Below are positions 1 to 7,645 of a stretch of 64,000 bases of DNA, one piece after another (position 1 is the stretch's first letter; each line of letters starts with the position of its first letter). The translations under genes were made by a program, and so were the position numbers. The stretch lies in assembly GCF_009725235.1 (NCBI RefSeq), contig NZ_WJFC01000014.1, positions 1 to 64,000 on the forward strand, read 5' to 3'. Source of the DNA: Scytonema sp. UIC 10036 (GTDB lineage: Bacteria > Cyanobacteriota > Cyanobacteriia > Cyanobacteriales > Nostocaceae). The notes below the pieces were generated by a model. That model ran no database searches. It was not told where the DNA came from and saw only the letters and a program-made list of their open reading frames with translations.

Positions 1-25
1 AGGGGGGAAACAGGAAATTTATTTT

Positions 26-46
26 CCTCCCCTTTATAAGGGGAGG
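26..46. repeat. Perfect 9-bp hairpin upstream of nifX
   Basis: CCTCCCCTT, a three-base loop, then AAGGGGAGG. There is no T-run, so it is not a standard terminator. It lies in the spacer before nifX (1-252) and looks like a dispersed cyanobacterial palindrome or an RNA processing/stabilising stem. No gene is visible in this spacer, although an open frame extends upstream of nifX. Confidence 0.45.
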
Positions 47-252
47 TTAGGAGGGGTAAAAATAATGTGCAACTTCATATTAAATTGGTATTAGAGAATA
101 TAGCAATACTAAATCATTTGTAAAATTTTCTCTCCTCTCTTTTCTCCGTGCTCTTTGCGACGCCAGGTGCTTCAACTCTGGGAACCAGAGCAACGCACTG
201 GCTCGTCTTTGCGGTTCATAATTTTTACTTCTCAAATAGGACTGCTAGAATC

Positions 253-657
253 ATGAAAATTGCCTTCACGACTTCAGACCAAATTCATATTAATGCTCAC
301 TTCGGATGGGCCAATAAAATTGAAGTCTATGAAGTTTCACCAAATGGATATCAGTTTATAAAAACTCTGCGATTTGATGGCGATCTCAAAGAAGATGGCA
401 ATGAGGATAAATTAGTCCCAAAAATTGAAGCTCTGGCTGATTGCACGATTGTTTATGTATCCGCAATTGGAGGAAGTGCAGCGGCTCGGTTAATTAAAAA
501 ACGTATTACACCAATTAAGGCAAACTCCGAGGATGACAAAATTACTGATGTTCTAGAAAAGTTAGTCCAGACTTTGAAAGGAAGCCCTCCCCCTTGGTTG
601 CGAAAAGCTTTGCAACAAAAATCACCAAGTTTTGATGAAAAGGAAGTCACTGTATGA
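253..657 (+). CDS. nifX: NifX, FeMo-cofactor/NifB-co carrier protein
   Basis: 134 aa. The dinitrogenase iron-molybdenum cofactor binding fold (NifX/NafY family) covers nearly the whole chain, with the typical HFGWANKIEVYEV stretch near the N-terminus. NifX binds biosynthetic FeMo-co precursors during nitrogenase maturation in the cytoplasm. The open frame extends back to 148, but the extra 35 residues are unlike the family and the ATG at 253 starts exactly at the conserved MKIAF, so 253 is chosen. It overlaps the next gene by ATGA (654-657), indicating translational coupling. nifE and nifN are expected just upstream, outside the window. Confidence 0.93.
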   Translation: MKIAFTTSDQIHINAHFGWANKIEVYEVSPNGYQFIKTLRFDGDLKEDGNEDKLVPKIEALADCTIVYVSAIGGSAAARLIKKRITPIKANSEDDKITDVLEKLVQTLKGSPPPWLRKALQQKSPSFDEKEVTV

Positions 658-1130
658 GCCCCACTGAAGCTGTTAACGAAACTACTAGCAATGAAGCTTT
701 GAATTCTCCCTTTCTCCGAGAGTTAGTCAGACAAATTCGCGCCCAGGATTCTTATGGATTTTACCGAAACTGGTCGGATGAATTGATAGTCAAACCTTAT
801 GTTGTCAGCAAAGAAGCTAAACGCAAAATTTCTGTAGAAGGCGACGTTGAACCCGTTACAAAAGCCAGAATTATGTCATTTTATCGGGCGATCGCAGCCC
901 AAATTGAGCAAGAAACAGGCTTATTATCCCAGGTGGTTATAGATTTAAGCCATGAAGGTTTTGGCTGGGCGCTTGTTTTTTCCGGTCGTTTGTTGCTAGT
1001 GACAAGAACCTTACGAGATGCTCAACGTTTCGGTTTTGATTCCTTAGAAAAATTAGTAGCTGAGGGGGAAACTCTGATACAAAAAGGTATTGAATTAGCA
1101 CAAAAATACACTGAAGTTGCCAAAGTGTAA
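654..1130 (+). CDS. NifX-associated nitrogen fixation protein (DUF269)
   Basis: 158 aa, full length for the NifX-associated family found directly after nifX in most nif clusters. Conserved features are the LVRQIRAQDSYGFYRNW stretch near residues 25-40 and the helical C-terminus. The molecular role is not firmly established; association with nifX suggests a part in FeMo-co assembly or storage. The start codon overlaps the nifX stop (ATGA). A dispersed palindromic repeat follows the stop. Confidence 0.92.
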   Translation: MSPTEAVNETTSNEALNSPFLRELVRQIRAQDSYGFYRNWSDELIVKPYVVSKEAKRKISVEGDVEPVTKARIMSFYRAIAAQIEQETGLLSQVVIDLSHEGFGWALVFSGRLLLVTRTLRDAQRFGFDSLEKLVAEGETLIQKGIELAQKYTEVAKV

Positions 1131-1149
1131 CAGATTTTCACCAACCATT

Positions 1150-1177
1150 GTACGGGCGCAAGGCATTGCGCCCCTAC
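1150..1177. repeat. GGGCGCAAGGC-type dispersed palindrome, copy 1
   Basis: GTACGGGCGCAAGGC then ATTGCGCCCCTAC: inverted arms around GGCAT. The same family recurs at 6493, 7480, 9704, 32008, 32299, 32668 and 38344. Here it lies in the 67-bp spacer between the DUF269 and DUF683 genes and could form a stem in the nif transcript. Confidence 0.8.
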
Positions 1178-1197
1178 CAACCACTAACCACTAACGT

Positions 1198-1434
1198 ATG
1201 ATACAAACAGCAAAAACAGAACCTGTCAGTCAACACGCGATTGAAGACCTAAAACTGCAAATTAAGCGTCTCAATAGTAAAGCGGGTCAATTGAAGATGG
1301 ATCTTCACGATTTAGCTGAGGGATTGCCACAAGATTACCAAAAACTGACAGCGTTAGCAGCCCAAACTTATGAAGTCTACCGTCAGTTAGATGAACTGAA
1401 GCGTCAGCTAAAAAAATGGGAGAAGCAGTCATGA
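1198..1434 (+). CDS. CCE_0567-type small nif protein (DUF683)
   Basis: 78 aa, almost entirely helical (IEDLKLQIKRLNSKAGQLKMDLHDLAEGLP), matching the small DUF683 family encoded after the NifX-associated gene in cyanobacterial nif clusters. Members form antiparallel helical hairpins, and a role in metal handling has been suggested from structural work; I cannot confirm metal ligands here. It overlaps nifW by ATGA at 1431-1434. Confidence 0.88.
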   Translation: MIQTAKTEPVSQHAIEDLKLQIKRLNSKAGQLKMDLHDLAEGLPQDYQKLTALAAQTYEVYRQLDELKRQLKKWEKQS

Positions 1435-1748
1435 AATGGGATGTGGAGCAATTCAATCAACTTGTCAATACAGAGGAGTATTTTGAGTTTTTTCAACTTT
1501 CTTACGATCGCCGAGTTGTCCTTGTGAACCGCCTGCATATTTTGAAACTGTTTTCGCGTTACATTCACGAGATTGATGCTCATAATTTAGAAGCAAGTCA
1601 GGCAGAAAAACTCGGTTTATACCGTATCGCCCTTCAACAAGCTTATGAAGTGTTTCTCAAATCAACACCTCTAGAACAAAAGCTGTTCAAGGTGTTTAAA
1701 GAGAAGCCTAAAAACATCGTCATGCTGACAGAAATTGCTACAAACTAG
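1431..1748 (+). CDS. nifW: NifW nitrogenase-stabilizing protein
   Basis: 105 aa from the ATG at 1431, preceded by GGGAGAAGCAG as ribosome binding site and overlapping the previous stop. An upstream in-frame start at 1416 would add only five residues inside the DUF683 gene. The WDVEQFNQLVNTEEYFEFFQLSYD start and the C-terminal LEQKLFKVFKEKP helix are typical of NifW. NifW protects the MoFe protein from oxygen damage or aids its late assembly. It lies in the nif transcription unit. Confidence 0.93.
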   Translation: MKWDVEQFNQLVNTEEYFEFFQLSYDRRVVLVNRLHILKLFSRYIHEIDAHNLEASQAEKLGLYRIALQQAYEVFLKSTPLEQKLFKVFKEKPKNIVMLTEIATN

Positions 1749-1760
1749 GAGGGATAAAGA

Positions 1761-2537
1761 GTGGTGAATCTCATGCCTACCGAATTAGAACGCTACCGCC
1801 GCCAAATTATGCTCCCTGGTTTTGGCGAAGAAGCACAGCAGCGACTCAAGTCAGCCACAGTCTTAGTTACAGGTGTAGGAGGATTAGGTGGTACAGCAGC
1901 GCTTTACCTGGCGGTAGCTGGTGTTGGGCGGCTCATTCTGGTTCGAGGCGGTGAGTTACGGCTCGATGACATGAATCGACAGATTCTCATGACCGACGAT
2001 TGGGTAGGTAAGCCGCGAGTGTTTAAAGCGAAAGAAACGCTAGAGAATATTAACCCAGATGTTGAAATAGAAGCAATATTTGATTACGTCACGCCAGATA
2101 ATGTAGATTTTTTAGTTAAATCTGCCGATGTGGCGATCGACTGCGCCCACAACTTTGTTGAGCGCGACTTATTGAATGCAGCCTGCGTGCGTTGGCGCAA
2201 GCCAATGGTAGAAGCCGCAATGGATGGGATGGAGGCTTACTTAGCGACAATTATCCCTGGTGTTACGCCTTGCTTGTCTTGCCTATTTCCCGAAAAACCA
2301 GAATGGGATCGGCGCGGCTTTGGAGTACTCGGTGCGGTTTCTGGAACCCTAGCGTGTCTGACAGCACTAGAAACAATTAAGCTCATCACTGGATTTAGTC
2401 AGCCACTCCTATCACAACTATTGACAATGGATTTGAATCAGCTGACATTTGCCAAACGCCATTCTTACCGCGATCGCAATTGTCCAGTTTGCGGTACTCC
2501 TTCTTCCCTACCTCTAAAGTTCGTAGTTGCGCTTTAG
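1761..2537 (+). CDS. hesA: HesA, ThiF/MoeB-type adenylyltransferase of the nif cluster
   Basis: 258 aa. N-terminal RYRRQIMLPGFGEEAQQRL, then the nucleotide-binding GVGGLGG loop (about residues 38-44) and the DDMNRQ motif. Two CxxC pairs (TPCLSCLF near 170 and NCPVCG near 240) can bind zinc as in ThiF/MoeB. HesA is linked to heterocyst nitrogen fixation, probably in metallocluster or sulfur transfer. The GTG at 1761 sits 7 nt after AGGAGGG; ATG 1773 is an alternative. The last residues FVVAL and the stop come from a dispersed repeat also found at 3554 and 42774. Confidence 0.92.
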   Translation: MVNLMPTELERYRRQIMLPGFGEEAQQRLKSATVLVTGVGGLGGTAALYLAVAGVGRLILVRGGELRLDDMNRQILMTDDWVGKPRVFKAKETLENINPDVEIEAIFDYVTPDNVDFLVKSADVAIDCAHNFVERDLLNAACVRWRKPMVEAAMDGMEAYLATIIPGVTPCLSCLFPEKPEWDRRGFGVLGAVSGTLACLTALETIKLITGFSQPLLSQLLTMDLNQLTFAKRHSYRDRNCPVCGTPSSLPLKFVVAL

Positions 2538-2548
2538 CGCATACATCC
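2520..2548. repeat. Stop-supplying dispersed repeat at the hesA 3' end
   Basis: TTCGTAGTTGCGCTTTAGCG then CATACATCC. It contains the hairpin GCGCT-TT-AGCGC and supplies the hesA TAG (2535-2537). Near-identical copies occur at 3554-3580 and, inverted, at 42774-42802, where the same repeat ends ctaD. Confidence 0.75.
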
Positions 2549-2659
2549 CAACTACCTTCCAGAAAATTACCTCTTTAAAAACCCTAGAAAACACAGAGAT
2601 AGAGGATTTATTTCTCGCACATCCCTTAGCAAAATTTCTCTAATCACTAAGTACATTTT

Positions 2660-3031
2660 ATGACTCTAACATTAACAGAAGCCGCAGAATTCCGGCTCCG
2701 CACCTTTCTTCTAGCCTCTAGCAAAGACGAAAATTCTGCTCTACAGGGTATCCGTGTCGCCGTCGAGGATGGCGGTTGCAATGGCTATCAGTATTCTTTA
2801 AAACTTACCAACACGCCACAGATAGATGACATAGTGATGCAACAAGGCAAGTTACAAATCTACATTGACTCGCAAAGCGCCCCATTACTAGAAGGAGTCG
2901 TCGTCGATTTTGTCGATGGCTTGTTGGAGAGCGGATTTAAGTTTAGCAATCCCAATGCTACTGATACCTGTGGCTGTGGGAAATCATTTCAAGCAGGTAG
3001 TTGTACTCCCGCAGGCATACCGTGTAGCTAA
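2660..3031 (+). CDS. hesB: HesB, A-type iron-sulfur carrier (IscA family)
   Basis: 123 aa HesB/IscA/SufA-family protein. The three conserved cysteines are in GGCNGYQY (near residue 39) and the C-terminal CGCG pair (DTCGCGKSF). In the family these bind an Fe-S cluster or iron for delivery to apo-proteins, here presumably nitrogenase partners. The tail SCTPAGIPCS adds two further cysteines beyond the usual family end, as is common in nif-associated HesB. Fifth gene of the nif tail, followed by fdxH. Confidence 0.93.
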   Translation: MTLTLTEAAEFRLRTFLLASSKDENSALQGIRVAVEDGGCNGYQYSLKLTNTPQIDDIVMQQGKLQIYIDSQSAPLLEGVVVDFVDGLLESGFKFSNPNATDTCGCGKSFQAGSCTPAGIPCS

Positions 3032-3082
3032 TACCCTTTTCTCCCCCCACACCCTACACCCTTTATTTAGAAGGATACATCA

Positions 3083-3382
3083 ATGACAACTTATCAAGTA
3101 CGTTTAATCAATAAAAAGCGATCGCTCGACATTACCATTCCTGTTGACGAAAACACCACAATTTTAGATGCTGCAGAAGACCAAGAACTAGATTTACCCT
3201 TTTCCTGTCAATCTGGCTCTTGCTCTAGTTGCGTCGGCAAAATAGTTGAAGGTGAAGTCGATCAGTCCGAACAAGTATTTCTTGATGAGGAGCAAGTTGC
3301 GAAGGGATTTGTTCTCCTCTGTGTCACCTATCCCCGTTCTGACTGCACAATTCGCACTCACCAAGAAGCTTACTTAGTCTGA
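3083..3382 (+). CDS. fdxH: FdxH, heterocyst-type [2Fe-2S] ferredoxin
   Basis: 99 aa plant-type ferredoxin with cluster ligands C42, C47, C50 and C80 ([10 protein letters not shown] and LLCVTY). Position after hesA-hesB and the basic stretch [10 protein letters not shown] are typical of FdxH, the electron donor to nitrogenase reductase in heterocysts. AGAAGGATA lies 8-15 nt before the ATG. It probably ends the hesAB-fdxH part of the operon. Confidence 0.94.
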   Translation: MTTYQVRLINKKRSLDITIPVDENTTILDAAEDQELDLPFSCQSGSCSSCVGKIVEGEVDQSEQVFLDEEQVAKGFVLLCVTYPRSDCTIRTHQEAYLV

Positions 3383-3725
3383 GTTATACTTTGCACGGGA
3401 ATAAACTGAACTTTTGATTCAGCGCTGGATCTATTAGCTCTAAGTTCTTAGGGAATTCCCAGAAATAAATTATCCATCTTGTGGTACGGGCGTCCCCGCC
3501 CGTCCTCTAAATCTGTAATATCATCTTCGTTTAATAACTCATGAAATAATTTGTTTGTAGTTGCGCTTTAGCGCATGCAACGCCCAAACTTAGTGCAAGC
3601 GTTCATCCGAACATGATATAACAGCTCGTGTCGCCACAACAGATTTTTGGATACTTTTTTATTTGAAAGCCCCTTAGCTAAAAGCTGATAAAAATTCACT
3701 TTGGTAAATTGAGGAAAATGACGCT
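3383..3725. other. Spacer between fdxH and fdxB
   Basis: No gene seen. It holds a short palindrome (ACGGGC-GTCCC-CGCCCGT at 3486-3502) and a copy of the TAGTTGCGCTTTAGCGCAT repeat at 3554-3580. fdxB may have its own promoter here; no NtcA palindrome (GTA-N8-TAC) could be placed with confidence. Confidence 0.5.
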
Positions 3726-4022
3726 GTGGTAACATTCACTGGTTTAACTTTTGGCGGTCAAGTCTGGACACCCCAATTCGTCCAAGAAATTAATCAAGAT
3801 AAATGCATTGGTTGTGGTAGATGCTTTAAGGCGTGCGGTCGGAACGTGCTAGTACTGCAAGCACTGAATGAAGACGGAGAGTTTGTAGAAGATGAGGAGG
3901 CTGAGGAAATCGAGCGTAAAGTCATGTCTATTATTCACCCAGAGCACTGTATTGGTTGTCAAGCTTGCGCTAGGGTATGTCCCAAAAATTGTTACACTCA
4001 TAGCCCACTCGAACTCAATTAA
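3726..4022 (+). CDS. fdxB: FdxB, nif-specific 2[4Fe-4S] ferredoxin
   Basis: 98 aa ferredoxin III family. Cluster 1 ligands C27, C30, C33 and C37 ([11 protein letters not shown]) and cluster 2 ligands C75, C78, C81 and C85 ([11 protein letters not shown]) are separated by an acidic insertion ([16 protein letters not shown]). The first cluster lacks the proline after the fourth cysteine, as usual in this family. It is thought to donate electrons to nitrogenase or its biosynthetic enzymes. Start is GTG at 3726 with GAGGA at 3711-3715. A 7-bp hairpin follows the stop. Confidence 0.92.
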   Translation: MVTFTGLTFGGQVWTPQFVQEINQDKCIGCGRCFKACGRNVLVLQALNEDGEFVEDEEAEEIERKVMSIIHPEHCIGCQACARVCPKNCYTHSPLELN

Positions 4023-4058
4023 ATAGTGTTGAAGTGCTCATCCGACCATATTATTCTT

Positions 4059-4079
4059 GGTAGCGAATAACACGCTACC
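4059..4079. terminator. Hairpin after fdxB
   Basis: GGTAGCG, loop AATAACA, CGCTACC: a perfect 7-bp stem 37 bp after the fdxB stop. No T-run follows, so it may be a 3'-end stabiliser rather than an intrinsic terminator. Confidence 0.4.
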
Positions 4080-4147
4080 ATTTCCATGTTGCTGTGGGAC
4101 TCCTAATATCCCCTCAATTTGCGATCGCAATGAGTGGCAATCAGCAT

Positions 4148-4312
4148 TCAGTTCTGAATTAACCGCTCAAAATTCTGCTGGTGAATTGTTACCACTTGCA
4201 GTAATGCTTCTGCTGTTGCTCTGAGTTCGGTGGTTGATTGTCTCAGATTTACGCTCACAACGACTTGGTTGTCCAACTGCTGCTCTAGGCACTCTCCTCT
4301 GTCCTGAGCCAT
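4148..4312 (-). CDS. Possible 54-aa coiled-coil small protein
   Basis: A complete ATG-to-TGA frame on the minus strand inside an 835-bp spacer. It starts MAQDRGECLEQQLDNQ and continues VNLRQSTTELRATAEALLQVV, ending FERLIQN. The heptad-like, helix-favouring composition is unlike random spacer and resembles short Q/L/T-rich helical proteins common in cyanobacteria. It could be a remnant of a longer protein. No family assigned. Confidence 0.35.
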   Translation of the reverse strand: MAQDRGECLEQQLDNQVVVSVNLRQSTTELRATAEALLQVVTIHQQNFERLIQN

Positions 4313-4703
4313 GCTGCACTGTCTTTACTGCTAGTGGTTTCTAATTCACGATTTACATTTTATTCTGCTCTAAACGCATGATTTTTTAGGCTCTTGTACT
4401 TTTAGTATTAATAGATAGTAATTACGAACGATTCACTTTTTTGCTAAATTGTCAACACATAAGACCTAATTCTTTTGAAAAATTAATAAAAATGAAATAT
4501 AAGCAAAAATAATAGGAAAATTATGCTTTTTTCTGTTAAAATCGCAGATTCCTCACAACTTCCTCAAATTTTGATTGGAAAATCAAAGTAGTGTGTTTAG
4601 TCATGTCAACGTGACAAGTAGCTAGATAAGAATAAAGTCCACATATAAACTTCCAAACAAGTTTTTTGATAGATTGTCTGTGTATTAAAAAAAATAACAG
4701 CGG

Positions 4704-4729
4704 AAAGTACCCATGAAGGTACTTTTTTT
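4704..4729 (+). terminator. Rho-independent terminator
   Basis: AAAGTACC, loop CATGAA, GGTACTTT, then a T-run. It lies 130 bp before the AraC gene and about 680 bp after fdxB, with no plus-strand gene immediately upstream, so it may end a long nif read-through transcript or a small RNA from about 4450-4700. The A-rich 5' flank makes it usable on the minus strand too. Confidence 0.6.
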
Positions 4730-4858
4730 AACGCAGTAAAAAGTAGAGCATATTATTGATAGTTGTTTAAACTATTTCAGCACTACGAATAGAGAAGGAT
4801 AGCAAATTTTCCAAAATTAACTGTAAGCCTATAACTTAATTAAATAGTAGGATAGCAA

Positions 4859-5416
4859 ATGACAGAGATTTTATTAACCAATGATAATCCTGACACTCAA
4901 AACCTCTTAATAAAATGTTTGAAGACAGCAGGATTTGAGGTTTTCATTACAGAAGATGGTCTAGTTCGCGTTCATCTTACCGAGGAGAAATTATCTATCA
5001 CTGAGGGAAGTAAAAACTCAAATACCCCTCAATCCATATTTCCCTCTATTCCACGACTGCACGAGGTTTTCAAGTTTATCGAATTGAATTATCATCAACC
5101 TATTAGCCTAAAAGAAGTAGCTCAAGCAGTCGGTTATTCCTCAGCTTATTTAACAGATTTAGTACGACGTCTTACTGGAAAAACGGTTAATGATTGGATT
5201 ATTGAGCGTCGGATAGCCCAAGCCTGCAACTTACTATTGTCAACTAACGACTCTGTTAATCAGATTGCTTTACAAGTGGGCTATCAAAATATCAATCATT
5301 TCTACTGTCAGTTTCGCAATTACTATAAAACTACCCCCCATGCTTGGAGAGAAGCACAACTTTGCAAACTAGTTCAAAGCAAAAGGCTGCAACCATCAAT
5401 ACCTTTGCCAAAATAA
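4859..5416 (+). CDS. AraC-family regulator with short receiver-like N-terminus
   Basis: 185 aa. Residues 1-50 (MTEILLTNDNPDTQNLLIKC...) look like the first strand and helix of a response-regulator receiver but stop too early for a phosphoacceptor domain. Residues about 68-165 are a double helix-turn-helix AraC domain (ISLKEVAQAVGYSSAYLTDLVRRLTG and VNQIALQVGYQNINHFYCQFRNYYKTTP). It stands alone between the nif tail and the eCIS locus, so it could regulate either; its closeness to the eCIS promoters makes it a candidate for the paired motif described at 5741, which is inference only. Confidence 0.85.
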   Translation: MTEILLTNDNPDTQNLLIKCLKTAGFEVFITEDGLVRVHLTEEKLSITEGSKNSNTPQSIFPSIPRLHEVFKFIELNYHQPISLKEVAQAVGYSSAYLTDLVRRLTGKTVNDWIIERRIAQACNLLLSTNDSVNQIALQVGYQNINHFYCQFRNYYKTTPHAWREAQLCKLVQSKRLQPSIPLPK

Positions 5417-5588
5417 GAGCCTACAAAAATTTTGACAAAATCTGGCAAAATAACCCATAGATAAGCGTTTAGCTGACAAACAGGCTGATAATCTCAAACC
5501 CTTTATAATACAGGCGATACGTTAAAAAAATCCTATGGGAAACCTTGCAGGAATTTTTAAGACTAATTGTTTTTGCCAAGCCTCAGAG

Positions 5589-5618
5589 AAAAAAGAGTGA
5601 ATACATCCATTCACCCTC
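5589..5618 (-). terminator. Minus-strand intrinsic terminator
   Basis: Read on the minus strand: GAGGGTGAAT, loop GGATGT, ATTCACTC, then six T. The stem is 10 bp with two G-U pairs. No minus-strand gene lies just upstream, so it would end an antisense or non-coding transcript coming from the 5.7-5.9 kb region, or protect the AraC gene from convergent transcription. Confidence 0.45.
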
Positions 5619-5740
5619 GTAAATTGGCAAAGGTATTGTCATGCGAAACCGGGTTTCTATTCCGGCTTATCCGAACCGTATTGGGAGTACAGAAATCGGG
5701 TTTCTTGACGTTGCTTAACTAAACCGTATTAAATCTTATA

Positions 5741-5817
5741 CCTAAAAATACTTAATTTGCTCTTGTACTAATATCTAAAAATAATTAATTAGCAATCTCA
5801 TTTTTTTAATCTACTCT
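5741..5817 (+). promoter_or_regulatory. eCIS-type promoter A: paired motif plus -10 box
   Basis: Copy 1 at 5741-5760 (CCTAAAAATACTTAATTTGC) and copy 2 at 5774-5793 (TCTAAAAATAATTAATTAGC) start 33 bp apart. Exactly 18 nt later comes TACTCT (5812-5817). The same layout recurs at 7507, 26769 and 27590. Predicted start of transcription is near 5824, about 58 nt before the first small gene. Confidence 0.75.
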
Positions 5818-5881
5818 TTGTATTAAGAGATGACTACACATCTAGCAAATAATCTATTATCAAAGGAATAACCAAAACCTC

Positions 5882-6130
5882 ATGTCTACATATAACCCTG
5901 AATACTATCCTAACGTCTGCGAATTCACGGTTCCTATTAAACTAAAGATTCCCATCTTTATAGAGCCAGAACTGGTTATCAAACCCGTTGAGTCTGTGAG
6001 AGAGAAAGTACATATACATCTCGAACCAGAAATCTACCTTAGACCAGAAGTAACAGCAACTCCACCTGTTTGTGTTCCTCAAAATGGATATAGTCAACAA
6101 GCATTGCCTGTTGAATCAACTTTCCAATAG
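5882..6130 (+). CDS. Small protein of unknown function, tandem paralogue 1
   Basis: 82 aa, no family recognised. A conserved core (CEFTVPIKLKIPIFIEPE, VIKPVE, VREK, IHLEPEIYL) reads as alternating strands, then a Pro-rich tail (TPPVCVPQNGYSQQ). Two cysteines are shared with the next gene. It has no signal peptide or membrane segment. It sits 58 nt after the predicted start of promoter A, which shares its architecture with the eCIS operon promoters; a role linked to the injection system (chaperone, adaptor or small cargo) is inferred from that alone. Confidence 0.75.
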   Translation: MSTYNPEYYPNVCEFTVPIKLKIPIFIEPELVIKPVESVREKVHIHLEPEIYLRPEVTATPPVCVPQNGYSQQALPVESTFQ

Positions 6131-6186
6131 TTATAACTGCAATAAACAATTCACGCAATTTATTTTTAAACAAAAGGATGCAATTC

Positions 6187-6447
6187 ATGTCTACATACAA
6201 CTCTGAATACAACTGCGAATACTACCCTAACGCCTGTGAATTTACGGTTCCTATCAAATTAAACATTCCAATGTTTATTGAGGCTACACCAGTTATTAAG
6301 CCCGTTGAGCCTGTGAGGGAGAAACTAAATATTCATCTTGAGCCAGATATTTATCTTAAACCAGAAGTCAGGACAACTCCACCTGTTTGTGTTCCTCAAA
6401 CTGGATATAGCAGACAGCAGTTACCTGCTTCACAAACTCTTCCATAG
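6187..6447 (+). CDS. Small protein of unknown function, tandem paralogue 2
   Basis: 86 aa from ATG 6187, which aligns with the paralogue start MSTYN and has AAGGA 8 nt upstream; ATG 6178 is an in-frame alternative. It shares with the preceding gene the core CEFTVPIKL, FIE, VIKPVE, VREK, IHLEP, IYL, TPPVCVPQ and GYS, with an insertion EYNCEYYPNA near the N-terminus. It is clearly a tandem duplication. The 56-bp gap and lack of a terminator suggest one transcript. Function unknown. Confidence 0.75.
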   Translation: MSTYNSEYNCEYYPNACEFTVPIKLNIPMFIEATPVIKPVEPVREKLNIHLEPDIYLKPEVRTTPPVCVPQTGYSRQQLPASQTLP

Positions 6448-6492
6448 TCCTAAAATATTTATTGGGACACATAGTTGACAGAGTGCAATGTA

Positions 6493-6534
6493 TAGGGCGC
6501 GATTTATAAGGGTACAATGCCGCTGCGCCCCTAC
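6493..6534. repeat. GGGCGC dispersed palindrome, expanded copy
   Basis: TAGGGCGCGATTTATAAGGG then TACAATGCCGCTGCGCCCCTAC, a longer-looped member of the family at 1150. It lies between the tandem small genes and the 170-aa gene. Confidence 0.6.
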
Positions 6535-6563
6535 ATATATAACTTATTTTTTCCTTTGATACC

Positions 6564-7076
6564 ATGCAAAAACGCAAACTGAATATTTCGATGATGTTAA
6601 AAGTGCCTATTGACCTCGAAATAGAAGTCGCAGGAGTACCACCAATAAACAATCAGCCAGTTGAAGATAACAAAGAAAATCAAAAACTTTTTAACTTCAT
6701 CGGAGAATCTGAACCAGAAGCGATCGTTAATGGAGTAAGTCTAGCCGAGCTTGATGAAGATAGTCAAGTTCTAGTTAGTGAACTTATAGGTCAACTTGAG
6801 CAAAAAGGTAAGATTTTTTCTACATTGTCCCAAATTCAATACAAGCAAGAGAACTTAGGAAATGATGAACAGGAGATAGCAGAGAGGCAATATGAAGATG
6901 TAAATACTTTGTTATCCAAAGATGATTTTACAACTATTCAGCCACAAACTCAACTAGATAAGAAAAAAATGACAACGCGCATCTTGGACTCTTTCAACGA
7001 TGGTTTTACTCTTCTCATAAATACTATGGGAACAGTTTTGTTTCTAGGTAAACTTGCTAACTATAGTTGGGAGTGA
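6564..7076 (+). CDS. Hypothetical protein, 170 aa, near eCIS locus
   Basis: No family recognised. The N-terminus (RKLNISMMLKVPIDLEIEVAGVPP) echoes the strand pattern of the two upstream small proteins. The middle (residues about 40-125) is acidic and Gln/Glu-rich, and the last 30 residues (RILDSFNDGFTLLINTMGTVLFLGKL) form an amphipathic or weakly hydrophobic helix, possibly membrane-associating. It is likely co-transcribed with the tandem small genes from promoter A. Confidence 0.7.
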   Translation: MQKRKLNISMMLKVPIDLEIEVAGVPPINNQPVEDNKENQKLFNFIGESEPEAIVNGVSLAELDEDSQVLVSELIGQLEQKGKIFSTLSQIQYKQENLGNDEQEIAERQYEDVNTLLSKDDFTTIQPQTQLDKKKMTTRILDSFNDGFTLLINTMGTVLFLGKLANYSWE

Positions 7077-7506
7077 AGAAACTGAACAATGCTTTTATAG
7101 GAAGGGAAATCGCGATCGCGATTTCCGAACAGCCATATTTTGTAGTAAATTTGGATTTTAATACAGTAAAGTAAACAAGTAGTTGTTGAAGCTAAAAATG
7201 GTAAGTCTGTGAAAATTACGGTTCCTGTAGCAGGCTTTGTCATTTATGAGTAGCAAGTGAACGTATTTAGGTGTAAGAAAATTCTAATTAGAGAAGGGGG
7301 TAGAGGCGATTCCTATCAGGAGTTGTCTCTACCCCAATAGTACTTGGATAAGCAAAAATTAGAAACCCGGTAACTTCTGCGAAACCGGGTTTCTGGAGCT
7401 TTGACTATCAAAAACCTACGCAGTATTAGCCTCTACCCCATTTTCTTTACAAGAATTTTCAGGTAATTAGACCACAATTGTAGGGGCGCGGCGGCATTGC
7501 GCCCCT
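7077..7506. repeat. Repeat-rich spacer before the sheath operon
   Basis: No intact gene. It holds a 22-bp perfect palindrome centred on a HIP1 octamer (7105-7126); a hairpin GGGGTAGAG/CTCTACCCC (7297-7335); a hairpin AGAAACCCGG/CCGGGTTTCT (7361-7394; a related AAACCGGGTTTCT sequence is at 5645); and a GGGGCGC palindrome (7480-7508) abutting promoter B. A 24-codon open piece at 7183-7254 (VEAKNGKSVKITVPVAGFVIYE) looks like a gene tail remnant. Confidence 0.6.
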
Positions 7507-7583
7507 ACGAAAAATAATTAATTAGCACTTCTATAACTACCGAAAAATAATTAATTATCAGATCCATTTTTTCTAGCTACTAT
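7507..7583 (+). promoter_or_regulatory. eCIS-type promoter B: paired motif plus -10 box
   Basis: Copy 1 at 7507-7526 (ACGAAAAATAATTAATTAGC) and copy 2 at 7540-7559 (CCGAAAAATAATTAATTATC), 33 bp apart, then 18 nt and TACTAT (7578-7583). Predicted start near 7590, about 56 nt before the sheath gene. A 19-codon frame (7623-7682) overlaps the sheath start out of frame. Confidence 0.8.
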
Positions 7584-7645
7584 CTTTAGTATGAAATAAC
7601 CGAAAGGTTAGAAACAAACTAAATGTCAACAGCAAAAATTCAAAA

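Noticed and set aside
148..252. N-terminal extension of NifX
   Set aside because: Residues before MKIAF do not look like NifX and include low-quality start context; the conserved start is at 253.
7105..7126. 22-bp perfect palindrome as an operator
   Set aside because: It is centred on overlapping HIP1 octamers, which are abundant across the genome, so regulatory meaning is unlikely.
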